DNA from: Sphingomonadales bacterium
Lineage (GTDB): Bacteria > Pseudomonadota > Alphaproteobacteria > SMXS01
Reading direction: 5' to 3'
Assembly: GCA_022844405.1 (NCBI GenBank)
Contig: JALHLV010000017.1
Location: 1-64,000 of the forward strand
Length of the DNA: 64,000 nt
In this document: positions 51,621-60,285 of the stretch, in pieces
Layout: each line of letters begins with the position of its first letter
Position numbering within the stretch: the stretch's first letter is position 1
Position numbers and translations under genes: made by a program
Notes under the pieces: generated by a model
Database searches by the model: none
Seen by the model: the letters and a program-made list of their open reading frames with translations, nothing else
What the model was told of the DNA's origin: nothing

Positions 51621-52301
51621 ATGCAGCTCTATGAACTCGTCCTCAATCACGGCCGCTCGGTCAGCCCGTTTGTCTGGCGGGCCAAGATGGCGCTGGCCCA
51701 CAAGGGCTTCGCGCCCGAGACCGTCGCCATCGGCTATGGCGACAAGGCGACCATCGCCTTTTCCGGCCAGGACCGGGTGCCGGTGCTGGTCGACGGCGGC
51801 ACGGTGGTGTCGGATTCGTGGCGCATCGCCTGCCACCTGGAGGACCTCTATCCGGACCGTCCCAGTCTGTTCGGCGGCGACGGCGGCCGGGCGCTGGCGC
51901 GGGTGTTCAACCACTGGTGCGACAGCCAGTTCCTGTCCAGCCTGTTCATGCTGTGCTGCGCGCCGACCTTCGACCTCACGCCCGAGGCCGACCAGCCCTA
52001 TTACCGCGAAAGCCGCTTCCAGTGGACCGGCATGACCATCGAGCAGATCCGCGAGAAGGGAAACCTCAAGCAGGTCCGCGCCGCCCTGCAGCCAATGCGC
52101 CTCGCGCTGGCCGAGCAGCCTTTCCTTGCCGGCGCCGCGCCGGCCTATGCCGACTACTGCGCGTTCGGCGGTTTCATGTGGGCGCGGATCAGCACCGGCC
52201 CGATCCTCGAGGAGGGCGACATCGTCGAGGGCTGGCGCCAGCGCATGCTCGACCTGTTCGACGGCCTCGCCCGCAAGGCGCCCAGCGCGGAAATCGATTA
52301 G
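51621..52301 (+). CDS. glutathione S-transferase family protein
   Basis: 226 aa. N-terminal domain MQLYELVLNHGRSVSPFVWRAKMALAHKG with a Ser-rich start of the G-site (VSPFVWR), then DRVPVLVDGGTVVSDSWRIACHLEDLYPD, the conserved cis-Pro (VPVL) and ESSxI-like (SDSWRI) elements, and an all-helical C-terminal domain with YADYCAFGGF. Typical GST fold; catalytic activity and substrate unknown. Encoded by a separate transcription unit after tamB. Confidence 0.85.
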   Translation: MQLYELVLNHGRSVSPFVWRAKMALAHKGFAPETVAIGYGDKATIAFSGQDRVPVLVDGGTVVSDSWRIACHLEDLYPDRPSLFGGDGGRALARVFNHWCDSQFLSSLFMLCCAPTFDLTPEADQPYYRESRFQWTGMTIEQIREKGNLKQVRAALQPMRLALAEQPFLAGAAPAYADYCAFGGFMWARISTGPILEEGDIVEGWRQRMLDLFDGLARKAPSAEID

Positions 52302-52364
52302 CCCGGTTTTCCTGTCACGAGGTGTGGGTTAGGCTCGCTGCCGAACTGAAAACGGGAGAGTGCG

Positions 52365-53378
52365 ATGGCGGGAGATGCGGCCTGGCTGGCCAAGGTGCGG
52401 GAGGCGGCGCTGGAGCCGGACCTGCCGATCGTCGATCCGCACCATCACTTGTGGGACCATCCCGGCTCGCGCTACCTGCTCGACGAGCTGCTGCAGGACA
52501 CCGGCAGCGGCCACAACGTCGTCGCCACCGTGTTCATGGAATGCGCCGCCATGTACCGGGCCGACGGCCCGGTGCGCATGGCGCCGGTGGGCGAGACCGA
52601 GTTCGTCAACGGCGTCGCCGCCATGAGCGCCAGCGGCCTCTACGGCAAGACCCGCGCCTGCGCCGGCATCGTCGGTTTCGCCGACCTGACCCTGGGCGCG
52701 GACGTCGCCGAGGTGCTGGAGGCGCACGTGAACGCCGCGCCCGACCGGTTCCGCGGCATCCGCCACGCGGCCGGCTGGGACAAGGACGACCGGGTGCGCC
52801 GCTCGCACACCAACCCGACCGAGCACCTGCTGCTCGACCGCACCTTCCGCGAGGGCTACGCCCAGCTTGGCACGTTCGGCATGAGCTTCGACTCCTGGCT
52901 CTATCATCCGCAGATCCCGGAGCTGACCGACCTGGCCCGCGCTTTCCCCGGAATCCCGGTGATCTTCGACCATTTCGGCGGCCCGCTGGGCATCGGTCCC
53001 TATGAGGGCAAGCGCGACGAGATTTTCCGGCAGTGGAAGAAGGACGTGGCCGAGCTGGCGAAATGCCCCAACGTCAACGCCAAGCTGGGCGGCATCAACA
53101 TGGCGGTGAACGGATTCAACTGGCACAAGCGCGAGACGCCGCCGACCTCGGCCGAGCTGACGGCGGCGACCCGCGACTGGTACCTGCACATGATCGACGT
53201 GTTCGGACCGGAGCGCTGCATGTTCGAAAGCAATTTCCCGGTCGACAAGCTGTCGGTGTCCTACGGCGTGCTGTGGAATTCGTTCAAGCAGATCGCCGCC
53301 GGCTTCAGCACGGCCGAGAAGACGGCGCTGTTCTCAGGCACCGCGAGCCGGGTCTACCGACTGCCGTCCTTCGCCTGA
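52365..53378 (+). CDS. amidohydrolase family (Amidohydrolase_2, TIM-barrel) protein
   Basis: 337 aa. N-terminal PIVDPHHHLWDHPGSRYLLDEL contains the metal-binding HxH; central VIFDHFGGPLG and C-terminal MFESNFPVDKLSVSY supply further conserved His/Asp positions of PF04909-type enzymes (2-pyrone-4,6-dicarboxylate hydrolase, ACMSD relatives). It is expected to be a Zn-dependent C-O or C-C hydrolase or decarboxylase acting on a cyclic carboxylate; no substrate evidence. Likely cytoplasmic, lying 63 bp after the GST gene in the same direction. Confidence 0.88.
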   Translation: MAGDAAWLAKVREAALEPDLPIVDPHHHLWDHPGSRYLLDELLQDTGSGHNVVATVFMECAAMYRADGPVRMAPVGETEFVNGVAAMSASGLYGKTRACAGIVGFADLTLGADVAEVLEAHVNAAPDRFRGIRHAAGWDKDDRVRRSHTNPTEHLLLDRTFREGYAQLGTFGMSFDSWLYHPQIPELTDLARAFPGIPVIFDHFGGPLGIGPYEGKRDEIFRQWKKDVAELAKCPNVNAKLGGINMAVNGFNWHKRETPPTSAELTAATRDWYLHMIDVFGPERCMFESNFPVDKLSVSYGVLWNSFKQIAAGFSTAEKTALFSGTASRVYRLPSFA

Positions 53379-53415
53379 CGGAGGCTATGCGACGCCACAC
53401 GACAGTTCGCACTTG

Positions 53416-53451
53416 CAACATAAAGCTTCAATGTTGTATTGCGGCGCACAA
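53416..53451. promoter_or_regulatory. possible PhaR-type operator upstream of the phasin gene
   Basis: Two palindromic elements: CAACAT-N9-ATGTTG (53416-53436) and the adjacent TTGCGGCGCACAA (53439-53451), a near palindrome of the TTGC/GCAA type used by PhaR repressors in alphaproteobacteria. They lie about 85-120 bp upstream of the phasin start in a locally AT-richer stretch, so this is a candidate only. Confidence 0.35.
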
Positions 53452-53535
53452 GACAACAGCCCCGGCCGGTTGGACCCTTCCCATCACCGAGCATCGGGGT
53501 CGACCCACCGCAAGGCGACAACGAGAGGAACGACG

Positions 53536-53952
53536 ATGGCAAAGAACACCGACACGCCGGCGAATCCCTTCGCCGATTGGTACGAGAACGTCCAGAAGAT
53601 GGTCGGCGGCAGCTTCCCGGCCGTTGACCTGAAGTCGCTGAACGAAGCCGGTCAGGGCAACATGAAGGCCATGGGCGACGTTGCGAAGATCACCGCGACC
53701 GCGCTGCAGGACATCGTCAAGCAGCAGCAGGCGATCGCCACCCAGGCCGTCGCCGAGTGGCAGGCGACCGCCGGCAAGCTGGCCAAGGGCGAGGCCCAGA
53801 CCGTGCTGACCGGCTCGCTGGAGACCTTCCGTTCCAAGGCCGAGGAAGCCGCCAAGAATTTCGGTGACCTGTCGGAGATCGCCCGCAAGGCGCAGACCGA
53901 CATCTGGGGCATCCTGACCGCCCAGTTCGAAAAGAACCTCGGCAAGAAGTAA
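53536..53952 (+). CDS. phasin family protein (PHA granule-associated)
   Basis: 138 aa from ATG 53536 with ribosome site GAGAGGAA. Opening FADWYENVQKMVGGSFPAVDLKSL followed by helical, Ala/Glu/Lys/Gln-rich sequence without transmembrane segments (KITATALQDIVKQQQAIATQ, EAAKNFGDLSEIARKAQTDIW), the phasin_2 architecture. Phasins coat polyhydroxyalkanoate granules and control their number and size. A strong hairpin terminator follows, so it is monocistronic, and a PhaR-like site lies upstream. Confidence 0.93.
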   Translation: MAKNTDTPANPFADWYENVQKMVGGSFPAVDLKSLNEAGQGNMKAMGDVAKITATALQDIVKQQQAIATQAVAEWQATAGKLAKGEAQTVLTGSLETFRSKAEEAAKNFGDLSEIARKAQTDIWGILTAQFEKNLGKK

Positions 53953-53974
53953 GCCAGTTCCCTTTCCGGGATTG

Positions 53975-54005
53975 AACGGCGCTGGCCCCACGGCCGGCGC
54001 CGTTT
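53975..54005 (+). terminator. strong stem-loop terminator after the phasin gene
   Basis: AACGGCGC-TGGCC / GGCC-GGCGCCGTT stem around a CCAC loop, 23 bp after the phasin stop, followed by TTTCTCGTTT. Confidence 0.8.
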
Positions 54006-54093
54006 CTCGTTTGCAGGATCAACCTGCGCGCGTGAATTGCGTCCTGCCCGCTTATCCGTGACAATGCCTCCCGATCTATTGGGGAGAGACCGG

Positions 54094-55641
54094 ATGAGTT
54101 GGGAAGCCGACGTCGCGGAGCTGCGCCGCCGCCAGGCCATGGCGCTGAAGATGGGCGGCGAGGACAAGGTGCTCAAGCAGACCTCGCGGGGCAAGCTGAC
54201 GGTGCGCGACCGCATCGCCCGGCTGGTCGATCCCGGGACGTTCCGCGAAGTCGGCGGTCTCGCCGGCAAGGGCAGCTACGACGAGAGCGGCAACCTGGTC
54301 GAGGTGATGCCGGCCAACACGGTGATGGGCCGCGGCAAGGTCGAGGGCCGCACCATCATGGTGCAGGGCGACGACTTCACCGTGCGCGGCGGCGCTTCCG
54401 ACGCGGCCATCGCCGGCAAGCAGGCCTATGCCGAGCAGATGGCGCTGGAGCTGCGCATCCCGCTCGTCCGGCTGATCGACGGCACCGGCGGCGGCGGCTC
54501 GGTCAAGATGCTGGAGAAGGACGGCCGCACCTACCTGCCGCGCAATCCGGGCTGGGACTACGTGGTCGCCAACATGGGCATGGTGCCGGTCGTGGCGCTG
54601 GGCCTGGGACCGGTCGCCGGCCTCGGCGCCGCGCGGCTCGTCACCAGCCACTATTCGGTGATGGTCAAGGAGATGAGCCAGGTGTTCGTCGCCGGCCCGC
54701 CCGTCGCCAAGCATGTGGGCGAGGACGTCACCAAGGAGGAGCTGGGCGGAAGCTGGATGCACACCCGCAACGGCTCGGTCGACGACGAGGTGGCGACCGA
54801 GGACGAGGCCATCGCCAATGCCCGCCGCTTCCTGTCCTATCTGCCGCCCAGCATCCATGAGCTGCCGCCGCGCGGCCCGGTCACCGACGACCCGGACCGG
54901 CGCGAGGAATCGCTGCTGACCATCGTCCCGAAGGACCGGCGCAAGGTCTACAAGATGCGCAAGATCGTCGAGTCCGTGGTCGATCAGGGCTCGTTCATGG
55001 AGATCGGCAAGTACAACGGCCGGCCACTGATCACCGGCCTCGCCCGGCTCGACGGCTGGCCCGTGGCCATCCTCGCGAGCGACCCGTTCTTCTATGGCGG
55101 CGGGTGGACCGCCGACGCCTCGCACAAGGCGATCCGCTTCGTCGACATGGCCGAGACCTTCCACCTGCCGGTGGTGCATTTCGTCGACAATCCGGGCTTC
55201 GCCGTGGGCGTGGCGCATGAGCAGGCGGCCACCATCCGCCACGGCTCGCGGGCGCTCGCCGCGGTCTACCAGGCGACGGTGCCATGGTGCTCGGTGGTGA
55301 TCCGCAAGGCGTTCGGCGTCGCCGGATCGGCCCACACCAACCACGAGCGGCTGCGCTACCGCTATGCCTGGCCGTCGGGCGACTGGGGCTCGCTGCCGAT
55401 CGAAGGCGGCATCGAGGCGGCCTATACCCAGGAGCTGCGCGAGGCCGAGGATCCGGCCGCCATGCTGGCCGACATCCTCGAGCGGCTGAACCGGGTGCGC
55501 TCGCCGTTCCGCACGGCCGAAGCCTTCCTGATCGAGGACATCATCGACCCGCGTGACACCCGCCCGCTGCTGTGCGAGTTCGCCAACCTGGCCGCGCCGC
55601 TGCGCACGCCGGGCAAGACGCTGTTCCACATGCGGCCGTAA
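54094..55641 (+). CDS. acyl-CoA carboxylase, carboxyltransferase (beta) subunit
   Basis: 515 aa from ATG 54094 (GGGGAGAG 6 nt upstream). ClpP/crotonase-fold carboxyltransferase with RGKLTVRDRIARLVDPGTF, DDFTVRGGASDAAIAGKQAY, GPPVAKHVGEDVTKEELGG and the C-terminal half FVDNPGFAVGVAHEQAATIRHGSRALAA and AGSAHTNHERLRYRYAWPSG. This matches propionyl-/methylcrotonyl-/geranyl-CoA carboxylase beta subunits. The partner biotin carboxylase/BCCP alpha subunit is not in the window, so the substrate (propionyl-CoA in many cases) is uncertain. It transfers CO2 from biotin to acyl-CoA in the cytoplasm. Confidence 0.92.
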   Translation: MSWEADVAELRRRQAMALKMGGEDKVLKQTSRGKLTVRDRIARLVDPGTFREVGGLAGKGSYDESGNLVEVMPANTVMGRGKVEGRTIMVQGDDFTVRGGASDAAIAGKQAYAEQMALELRIPLVRLIDGTGGGGSVKMLEKDGRTYLPRNPGWDYVVANMGMVPVVALGLGPVAGLGAARLVTSHYSVMVKEMSQVFVAGPPVAKHVGEDVTKEELGGSWMHTRNGSVDDEVATEDEAIANARRFLSYLPPSIHELPPRGPVTDDPDRREESLLTIVPKDRRKVYKMRKIVESVVDQGSFMEIGKYNGRPLITGLARLDGWPVAILASDPFFYGGGWTADASHKAIRFVDMAETFHLPVVHFVDNPGFAVGVAHEQAATIRHGSRALAAVYQATVPWCSVVIRKAFGVAGSAHTNHERLRYRYAWPSGDWGSLPIEGGIEAAYTQELREAEDPAAMLADILERLNRVRSPFRTAEAFLIEDIIDPRDTRPLLCEFANLAAPLRTPGKTLFHMRP

Positions 55642-55657
55642 GCGGCTTCCGGCGGCC

Positions 55658-56812
55658 TCAGTAGAGAAACATCGGCTTGCCCTGGACGTGGCGGATCACC
55701 GGGCGGTACTGATCGGTGTCGTAGAGCTCGGCCACGTCGACGCGCTTCTTGCCCTGGACGCAGGTATCGACCGGCACGGTCGTATAGTTGCCGTCGCGGA
55801 TCGCCATCATCAGGCCGCTCTTGCCCTGGGCGAGCTGTTGGATCGCACCTGCGCCATAGGCCGAGGCCACCATCCGGTCGAGCGCGTCGGGCGCGCCGGC
55901 GCGCATCAGGTAGGCGAGCGACTGGTTGACGATGCCCTGGCCGGTGAGCCGCTTCAGCTCGTCGCCCAGGATGTCGCCGATGCCGCCCAGCTTGCGGTGG
56001 CCGTAGGGATCGGCCTCGCCGGTCTCGACGGTCTCGCCGCCCTTGATGGTGGCGCCTTCCGAGATGACGACCATGGCATAGGACGCCGGATTGTCGGTCT
56101 TGTCGCGCATCACCAGCTCGGCGAGCTTCTCGACGTCGAACGGCACCTCGCTGATCAGCACCCGGTCGGCGGCGGCCAGGTAGCCCGAGATCAGCGCCGT
56201 CTCGCCGCTGTTGCGGCCGAACAGCTCGACCACGGCGATGCGCTCGTGGCTGCCGGTGGGCGTGCGCAGCGCGTCGATCGCCTCGACGCTGCGGCTGACC
56301 GCGGTGCCGAAACCGATGCAGTAGTCGGTGCCGAAGACGTCGTTATCCATGGTCTTGGGGCAGGCCATGACCTTGAAGCCTTCCTTGTGGAGGCGCGCGG
56401 CGTAGGACAGCGTGTCGTCGCCGCCGATGGCGACGAGGGCGCCGATTCCCAGCTTCTCCAGCACCTCGAGCACATGGTCGGTGCAGTCGATGCGGGCGTT
56501 TTTGTCGACGGCGTAGGGCGCTTCGAGGAACGGCGGCAGATCCTTCAGCGCCACCCGCCCGGGATTGGTGCGCGACGTGTGCAGCACCGTGCCGCCGGTA
56601 CGGTCGATGCCGCGCACCCGGCCGCGGTCCAGGATCAGGGTATGCATGGCGATGGATTCCTGGTCGTCCGGGTCGATGTTCAGCGGACCGGCCCAGCCGC
56701 GCCGGAAGCCGATGGTTTCCCAGCCTAGTTCCGCCGCGCTGGTGGCCACCGCCTTGATGCAGGGATTGAGCCCAGGCACATCGCCCCCGCCCGTCAGAAT
56801 GCCGATGCGCAT
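55658..56812 (-). CDS. 6-phosphofructokinase of pyrophosphate-dependent type
   Basis: 384 aa from ATG 56812. N-terminal [20 protein letters not shown] is the PFK glycine-rich start. The two residues that distinguish phosphoryl donors both have the PPi form: GGDDT at 130-134 (Asp where ATP-PFK has Gly, GGDGS) and PKTMDND at 152-158 (Lys where ATP-PFK has Gly, PGTIDND). Substrate-binding residues [17 protein letters not shown] also conserved. It phosphorylates fructose-6-phosphate, reversibly if PPi-dependent, giving a glycolytic/gluconeogenic step. Encoded leftward, convergent with the carboxylase gene, and downstream of the secretion cluster at 56916-60285. Confidence 0.9.
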   Translation of the reverse strand: MRIGILTGGGDVPGLNPCIKAVATSAAELGWETIGFRRGWAGPLNIDPDDQESIAMHTLILDRGRVRGIDRTGGTVLHTSRTNPGRVALKDLPPFLEAPYAVDKNARIDCTDHVLEVLEKLGIGALVAIGGDDTLSYAARLHKEGFKVMACPKTMDNDVFGTDYCIGFGTAVSRSVEAIDALRTPTGSHERIAVVELFGRNSGETALISGYLAAADRVLISEVPFDVEKLAELVMRDKTDNPASYAMVVISEGATIKGGETVETGEADPYGHRKLGGIGDILGDELKRLTGQGIVNQSLAYLMRAGAPDALDRMVASAYGAGAIQQLAQGKSGLMMAIRDGNYTTVPVDTCVQGKKRVDVAELYDTDQYRPVIRHVQGKPMFLY

Positions 56813-56915
56813 GCGCGGTCTCCTTCGTGGGTGATTCGCCGGAGCATCATACATAGCCCCGAAGGGCCGCCTCTAGGAAGCGCAGGGGTGGGACGGTGGT
56901 TCCCGCAGGGCGGCC

Positions 56916-58184
56916 TCAGGGAAATCCAGGACCGCGGGGGGAGCCATCCCTGGAGATCGGCGTCGTCCCGAGATGAGCGATGCCGGGAACCAGCGGAATC
57001 GGCGTTACGATGGTGGCGGTCTGTCCCGGCATGAAGAAAATACCGTTCGGATGCAGCACCAGCGCCAGCGGATCGTGCATGACCGAGACGTAGTTCCGGC
57101 CGCAGCAGTCGTTGAGATGGCGGATCAGCCATTCGCGGCGATCATACAGCGACTGGTCCGACAGCGAGAGTTGCACGAAGCCGGGCTGGTCCCAGTTGCC
57201 GATGGAATAGGCGCTGCGCGCCACCGGCGACGGATCGGACGGATCCTCGGCGCTCTGCAGCGGCTCCACGTTGATGGCCTGGAACGAGTTGACGTTCTCG
57301 AACGAGTTGATCGGCCCCCAGGGCCGGAACCGGCTGCGCGGATAGACCACGAACTCGCCGCTCTCGGGCCGCTCGCCCTTGGCGAACTGGGAGACGTGGA
57401 CCACGCTGACCTTGTCGCCGAGATCGACACCGGCGAGATCGCCCCTGGCGAGAGCGACCATGTAGGCCTTGTCCTCGGCAGGCTCGTCCGGCGCGGCATC
57501 CGGATTAAACAGCGGACCGCCGTCGTAACGCTCCTCGGCGGGAACGTCCTGCAGCGGGCCGTCGCCGGGCAACGGGCCGGTCGCCAGCTTCGGCGGCGCG
57601 CCGGTCTCGGGCAGCGAACGGTCGAACAGCGTGCCCTTGGACCGGCTGCGCGACAGCGGCGCCATGGAAATGCCATCGGCCAGCTCGGCGCCCATCAGCG
57701 CCCCTTCCGGGCCGACGATCGACCGGGCGTGGGCGCGGCTGACCCGCTTCATGAACACGGTGCGGGCGCCGACGCCACCGTTGTCGGGCGTCGCCGCGGC
57801 GGGCCTGTCGAGGGCGTTCTCGACGTTGCTCAGGTCGCTGCCGCGCTGAAAGGCATCAGGGCGGTTGCGGATCGTGGGATCGGCGGCCTCGCCGCGCGGC
57901 GCGGGCGCGGCGTCGCCCTCGATCCAGCGGCGGAAGGAGGGCGAGACATGCTCGGCCCACTGGACGCCGGGCGCCGGCTGGCCCGTGATGCCGGACGGCG
58001 GCGGGGTCGTGGCGGGTGGCGGGCGAACGGCGTATTCGTCATCCACCCCGCCCAGCGGCGAGGCGTCACCGGTGACCGGCTCGACGGACCTCTCCGAGTT
58101 CAACGGCTGGGCATTCGCGGCGGTGGCGAGCCATCCCGCCACCATCGCCGCGACCATTCCCGAACCCAACCGCCATGCTCTCAC
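56916..58184 (-). CDS. secreted proline-rich protein of unknown function in a CsgG/HfaB-like cluster
   Basis: 422 aa. Signal peptide cleaved near ATAANA-QP (residue 26). The N-terminal 60 residues of the mature protein are Pro/Gly-rich (RPPPATTPPPSG), and the remainder is not recognised: the C-terminal part (from about 270) has strands YPRSRFRPWGPINSFENVN, DQSLYDRREWLIRHLNDCCG, and NYVSVMHDPLALVLHPNGIFF, including a vicinal CC. It is the last gene of a leftward operon after the CsgG-OmpA lipoprotein (40 bp gap), so a role in the same secretion or surface structure is likely by association only. Confidence 0.65.
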   Translation of the reverse strand: MRAWRLGSGMVAAMVAGWLATAANAQPLNSERSVEPVTGDASPLGGVDDEYAVRPPPATTPPPSGITGQPAPGVQWAEHVSPSFRRWIEGDAAPAPRGEAADPTIRNRPDAFQRGSDLSNVENALDRPAAATPDNGGVGARTVFMKRVSRAHARSIVGPEGALMGAELADGISMAPLSRSRSKGTLFDRSLPETGAPPKLATGPLPGDGPLQDVPAEERYDGGPLFNPDAAPDEPAEDKAYMVALARGDLAGVDLGDKVSVVHVSQFAKGERPESGEFVVYPRSRFRPWGPINSFENVNSFQAINVEPLQSAEDPSDPSPVARSAYSIGNWDQPGFVQLSLSDQSLYDRREWLIRHLNDCCGRNYVSVMHDPLALVLHPNGIFFMPGQTATIVTPIPLVPGIAHLGTTPISRDGSPRGPGFP

Positions 58185-58224
58185 CGTTGTTCCCCCTGGC
58201 TTGCCAACGGCCGCATCCGGCGCC

Positions 58225-59538
58225 TCACTTCAGCAGGGCGGTATCTTCCAGGATCTGGATGACCACGCGGCGGTTGAGCGGCTCGGCGGTGTTGTCGCCG
58301 GTCTTCACGGCCGGCTGGCTTTCGCCGTACCACACCAGCGAGATGCGGTTCTTCGGAATGCCTTCGCTGACCAGCGCCTCCTGGACGACCACGGCGCGGC
58401 GCCGCGACAGATCCAGATTGTAGACTTCGCCGCCCTGGGCATCCGCGTGGCCTTCGAGCAGAAGGTTCGCGGCCTGGCCGGCCTTGGCGGCGGCCGCGGC
58501 GTCAGCGATCGTCTTCTGCGCTTCCGGCGTCAGCTGCGCGCTGGCGGTGGCGAAATAAACCGTGAAGGTGCTGGCCTTGGCGGGAGCCGGGGCTTCCGGC
58601 GGCGGCGGGGGCTCGGTCGGCGCGACGGCGACCGGAACGCCGGCCACGGAGGGGCACGGGTTGACGCCCTCGAAATTGACCAGCGGCCTCTCGTCGATGC
58701 CCGCCACCGAGCCGACCAGCTGCAGCACGCCCAGTTCCAGGGTGGTGCGGACGCCGAGCTGCAGCGGCTCCTGGCTCTTCATGCCGGCATTCACGTCGAC
58801 CAGCGTGTTCTTGAAGAACTCGAACACGTTGGCGGCGACTTCATAGCCGGTGATCTGCTTCTGGAGGCTGACGGTCTTGAGCACTTCCAGCGACGAGGTA
58901 TCGACGATGCGCAGGTCGACGGCGACGTTGACCGTGAACACGCGGCCCTTGGCGCCGATGCCGTCTACAGTCGCTTCCAGACCGCCCGAGTGCACGTTGT
59001 AGTTCAGCTCGGTGATGCCGCCGACGATGAAGTAGTCGGATTCGATGACCGTGCCGCCATAATAGGGCTTCCACGGAACCTTCTGCGTCCCGCCGGTCTT
59101 GCCGCGCACCTCATGCACCGAACCATCGCCCAGGTAGCGCCGGTCCAGGTAGCGCAGTTCCAGTTCGGTGACCTGGGTGTCGAAACGTTCCTGCAGCCGC
59201 ACCGCGTCGCCCAGCTTGCCGAGCGCCGACATCACCATGAGCGAACCGCCCTGGGTGATCGGGTTGCCGCCTTCCGATTCGCTGAATTTGCCGGTGTAGT
59301 CCTTCACGGTGCCGACCGCGACGCGAATCCTGTTGCGGCCGCTCTCGCGGATCTTCTGGGCCATGCACTGGAACGTACCCTCCAGCGGGGTGGTATTGTC
59401 GGTGACCGGAGGACCCTGAACGGTCGGCGCTTCGTCCGGATTGCGCTTGTAGTGATCGATGGACGCCATGCACCCCGTCAGCGAGATGATCGCTGCGTAG
59501 GTGACGATTTTTCTGCACCAAGTAAAGCCGGTCGTCAC
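58225..59538 (-). CDS. CsgG/HfaB-type export lipoprotein fused to a C-terminal OmpA domain
   Basis: 437 aa from GTG 59538, preceded by AGGGGG. This start gives a lipoprotein signal peptide with lipobox SLTGC (Cys23). The central domain (about 45-290) has CsgG/HfaB features: RIRVAVGTVKDYTGKF, GSLMVMSALGKLG, LQERFDTQVTELELRYL, DYFIVGGITELNYNVHSGG, GRVFTVNVAVDLRIVDT and LEVLKTVSLQKQITGYEV. After a Pro-rich linker (PPPPPEAP) the C-terminal about 115 residues form an OmpA/MotB peptidoglycan-binding domain (FTVYFATASAQLTPEAQK, GHADAQGGEVYNLDLSRRR, WYGESQPAV, PLNRRVVIQ). CsgG forms the outer-membrane nonameric pore of curli export; HfaB is its holdfast counterpart. The added OmpA domain would anchor the pore to peptidoglycan. 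Function in this organism is inferred. Confidence 0.85.
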   Translation of the reverse strand: MTTGFTWCRKIVTYAAIISLTGCMASIDHYKRNPDEAPTVQGPPVTDNTTPLEGTFQCMAQKIRESGRNRIRVAVGTVKDYTGKFSESEGGNPITQGGSLMVMSALGKLGDAVRLQERFDTQVTELELRYLDRRYLGDGSVHEVRGKTGGTQKVPWKPYYGGTVIESDYFIVGGITELNYNVHSGGLEATVDGIGAKGRVFTVNVAVDLRIVDTSSLEVLKTVSLQKQITGYEVAANVFEFFKNTLVDVNAGMKSQEPLQLGVRTTLELGVLQLVGSVAGIDERPLVNFEGVNPCPSVAGVPVAVAPTEPPPPPEAPAPAKASTFTVYFATASAQLTPEAQKTIADAAAAAKAGQAANLLLEGHADAQGGEVYNLDLSRRRAVVVQEALVSEGIPKNRISLVWYGESQPAVKTGDNTAEPLNRRVVIQILEDTALLK

Positions 59539-59598
59539 GATAGTCCCCCTCTTGCCCCTCGTTCCTCGGCTGGCCATTGGCCGGCCTGAACTGAGCGC

Positions 59599-60285
59599 CT
59601 AGTTCAGCGGTGCGCTGGCCGATTCGTTGAAACCGCAGGCCTCGCTGTTGTCGACCGATGCGGTCTGCGGGCTGTCCTGGTTGCCCTGATCCGAATTCAG
59701 CGCGACGTCGGAGGTCCCCCCGGACGAATTCATGCCGTCGACGCTGCCCGAAATGCTGGAATTGTCCACCGTCGCGGTCTGGGGGCTGCCCGTGTTGCCC
59801 TGCGAGGTATTGCTGAGCTGGCCGGCCTGACCCACCGCCGACGACTGCCCGGTGGAACTGCTGTTGGCCGAATTGCCGTCACCGTTGCCGGGAGACGATC
59901 CGTTGGTGGACGTGCTGCTGATATTGCCGGTGGCATCGGCGCCGATATTGCCCGGCATATCGATCACCGGCGACGAGGCGCTGCTGCTGACGCCGTTCGA
60001 CGCCGAATTGCCGATCGCCGACGCCGTCAGGTTGCAGTTGATCTGATCGCCGGCGATGTTGGTCGTGTAGGTGTTGTTGATGTTGGTGTCGAACCCGTCG
60101 TAGAAGCCGCCCTTCTTCTTCTCGCGAAGGTCGACCAAAGAGCCCTTGGCAATCTTGTCGTTGGCCGTATCGAACTGCCATGGGCGATTCTCGAGGAATC
60201 CGTTACCGAAGGCGGCGGATGCGCCTACGACGACGGTAACCACCGAACATACGGCGGCCGTCATCAACTTGTTGGCACGCGTCAT
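59599..60285 (-). CDS. secreted Asn/Gln/Ser-rich protein with curlin-like repeats, candidate subunit
   Basis: 228 aa from ATG 60285, with a very strong GGAGGGGGG ribosome site. Signal peptide (residue about 26, SAAFG-NG). Conserved-looking N-terminal mature segment GFLENRPWQFDTANDKIAKG, then NCNLTASAIGNSASNGVSSS, then low-complexity Ser/Asn/Gly, and two tandem units QGNTGSPQTATVDNSSISG (162-180) and QGNQDSPQTASVDNSEACG (200-218). The Q-G-N plus V-D-N spacing resembles curlin repeats. Two Cys (84, 217) could pair. Encoded first in the operon with the CsgG-OmpA lipoprotein (60 bp away), it is the best candidate for a secreted fibre subunit or HfaA-like anchor. Confidence 0.75.
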   Translation of the reverse strand: MTRANKLMTAAVCSVVTVVVGASAAFGNGFLENRPWQFDTANDKIAKGSLVDLREKKKGGFYDGFDTNINNTYTTNIAGDQINCNLTASAIGNSASNGVSSSASSPVIDMPGNIGADATGNISSTSTNGSSPGNGDGNSANSSSTGQSSAVGQAGQLSNTSQGNTGSPQTATVDNSSISGSVDGMNSSGGTSDVALNSDQGNQDSPQTASVDNSEACGFNESASAPLN

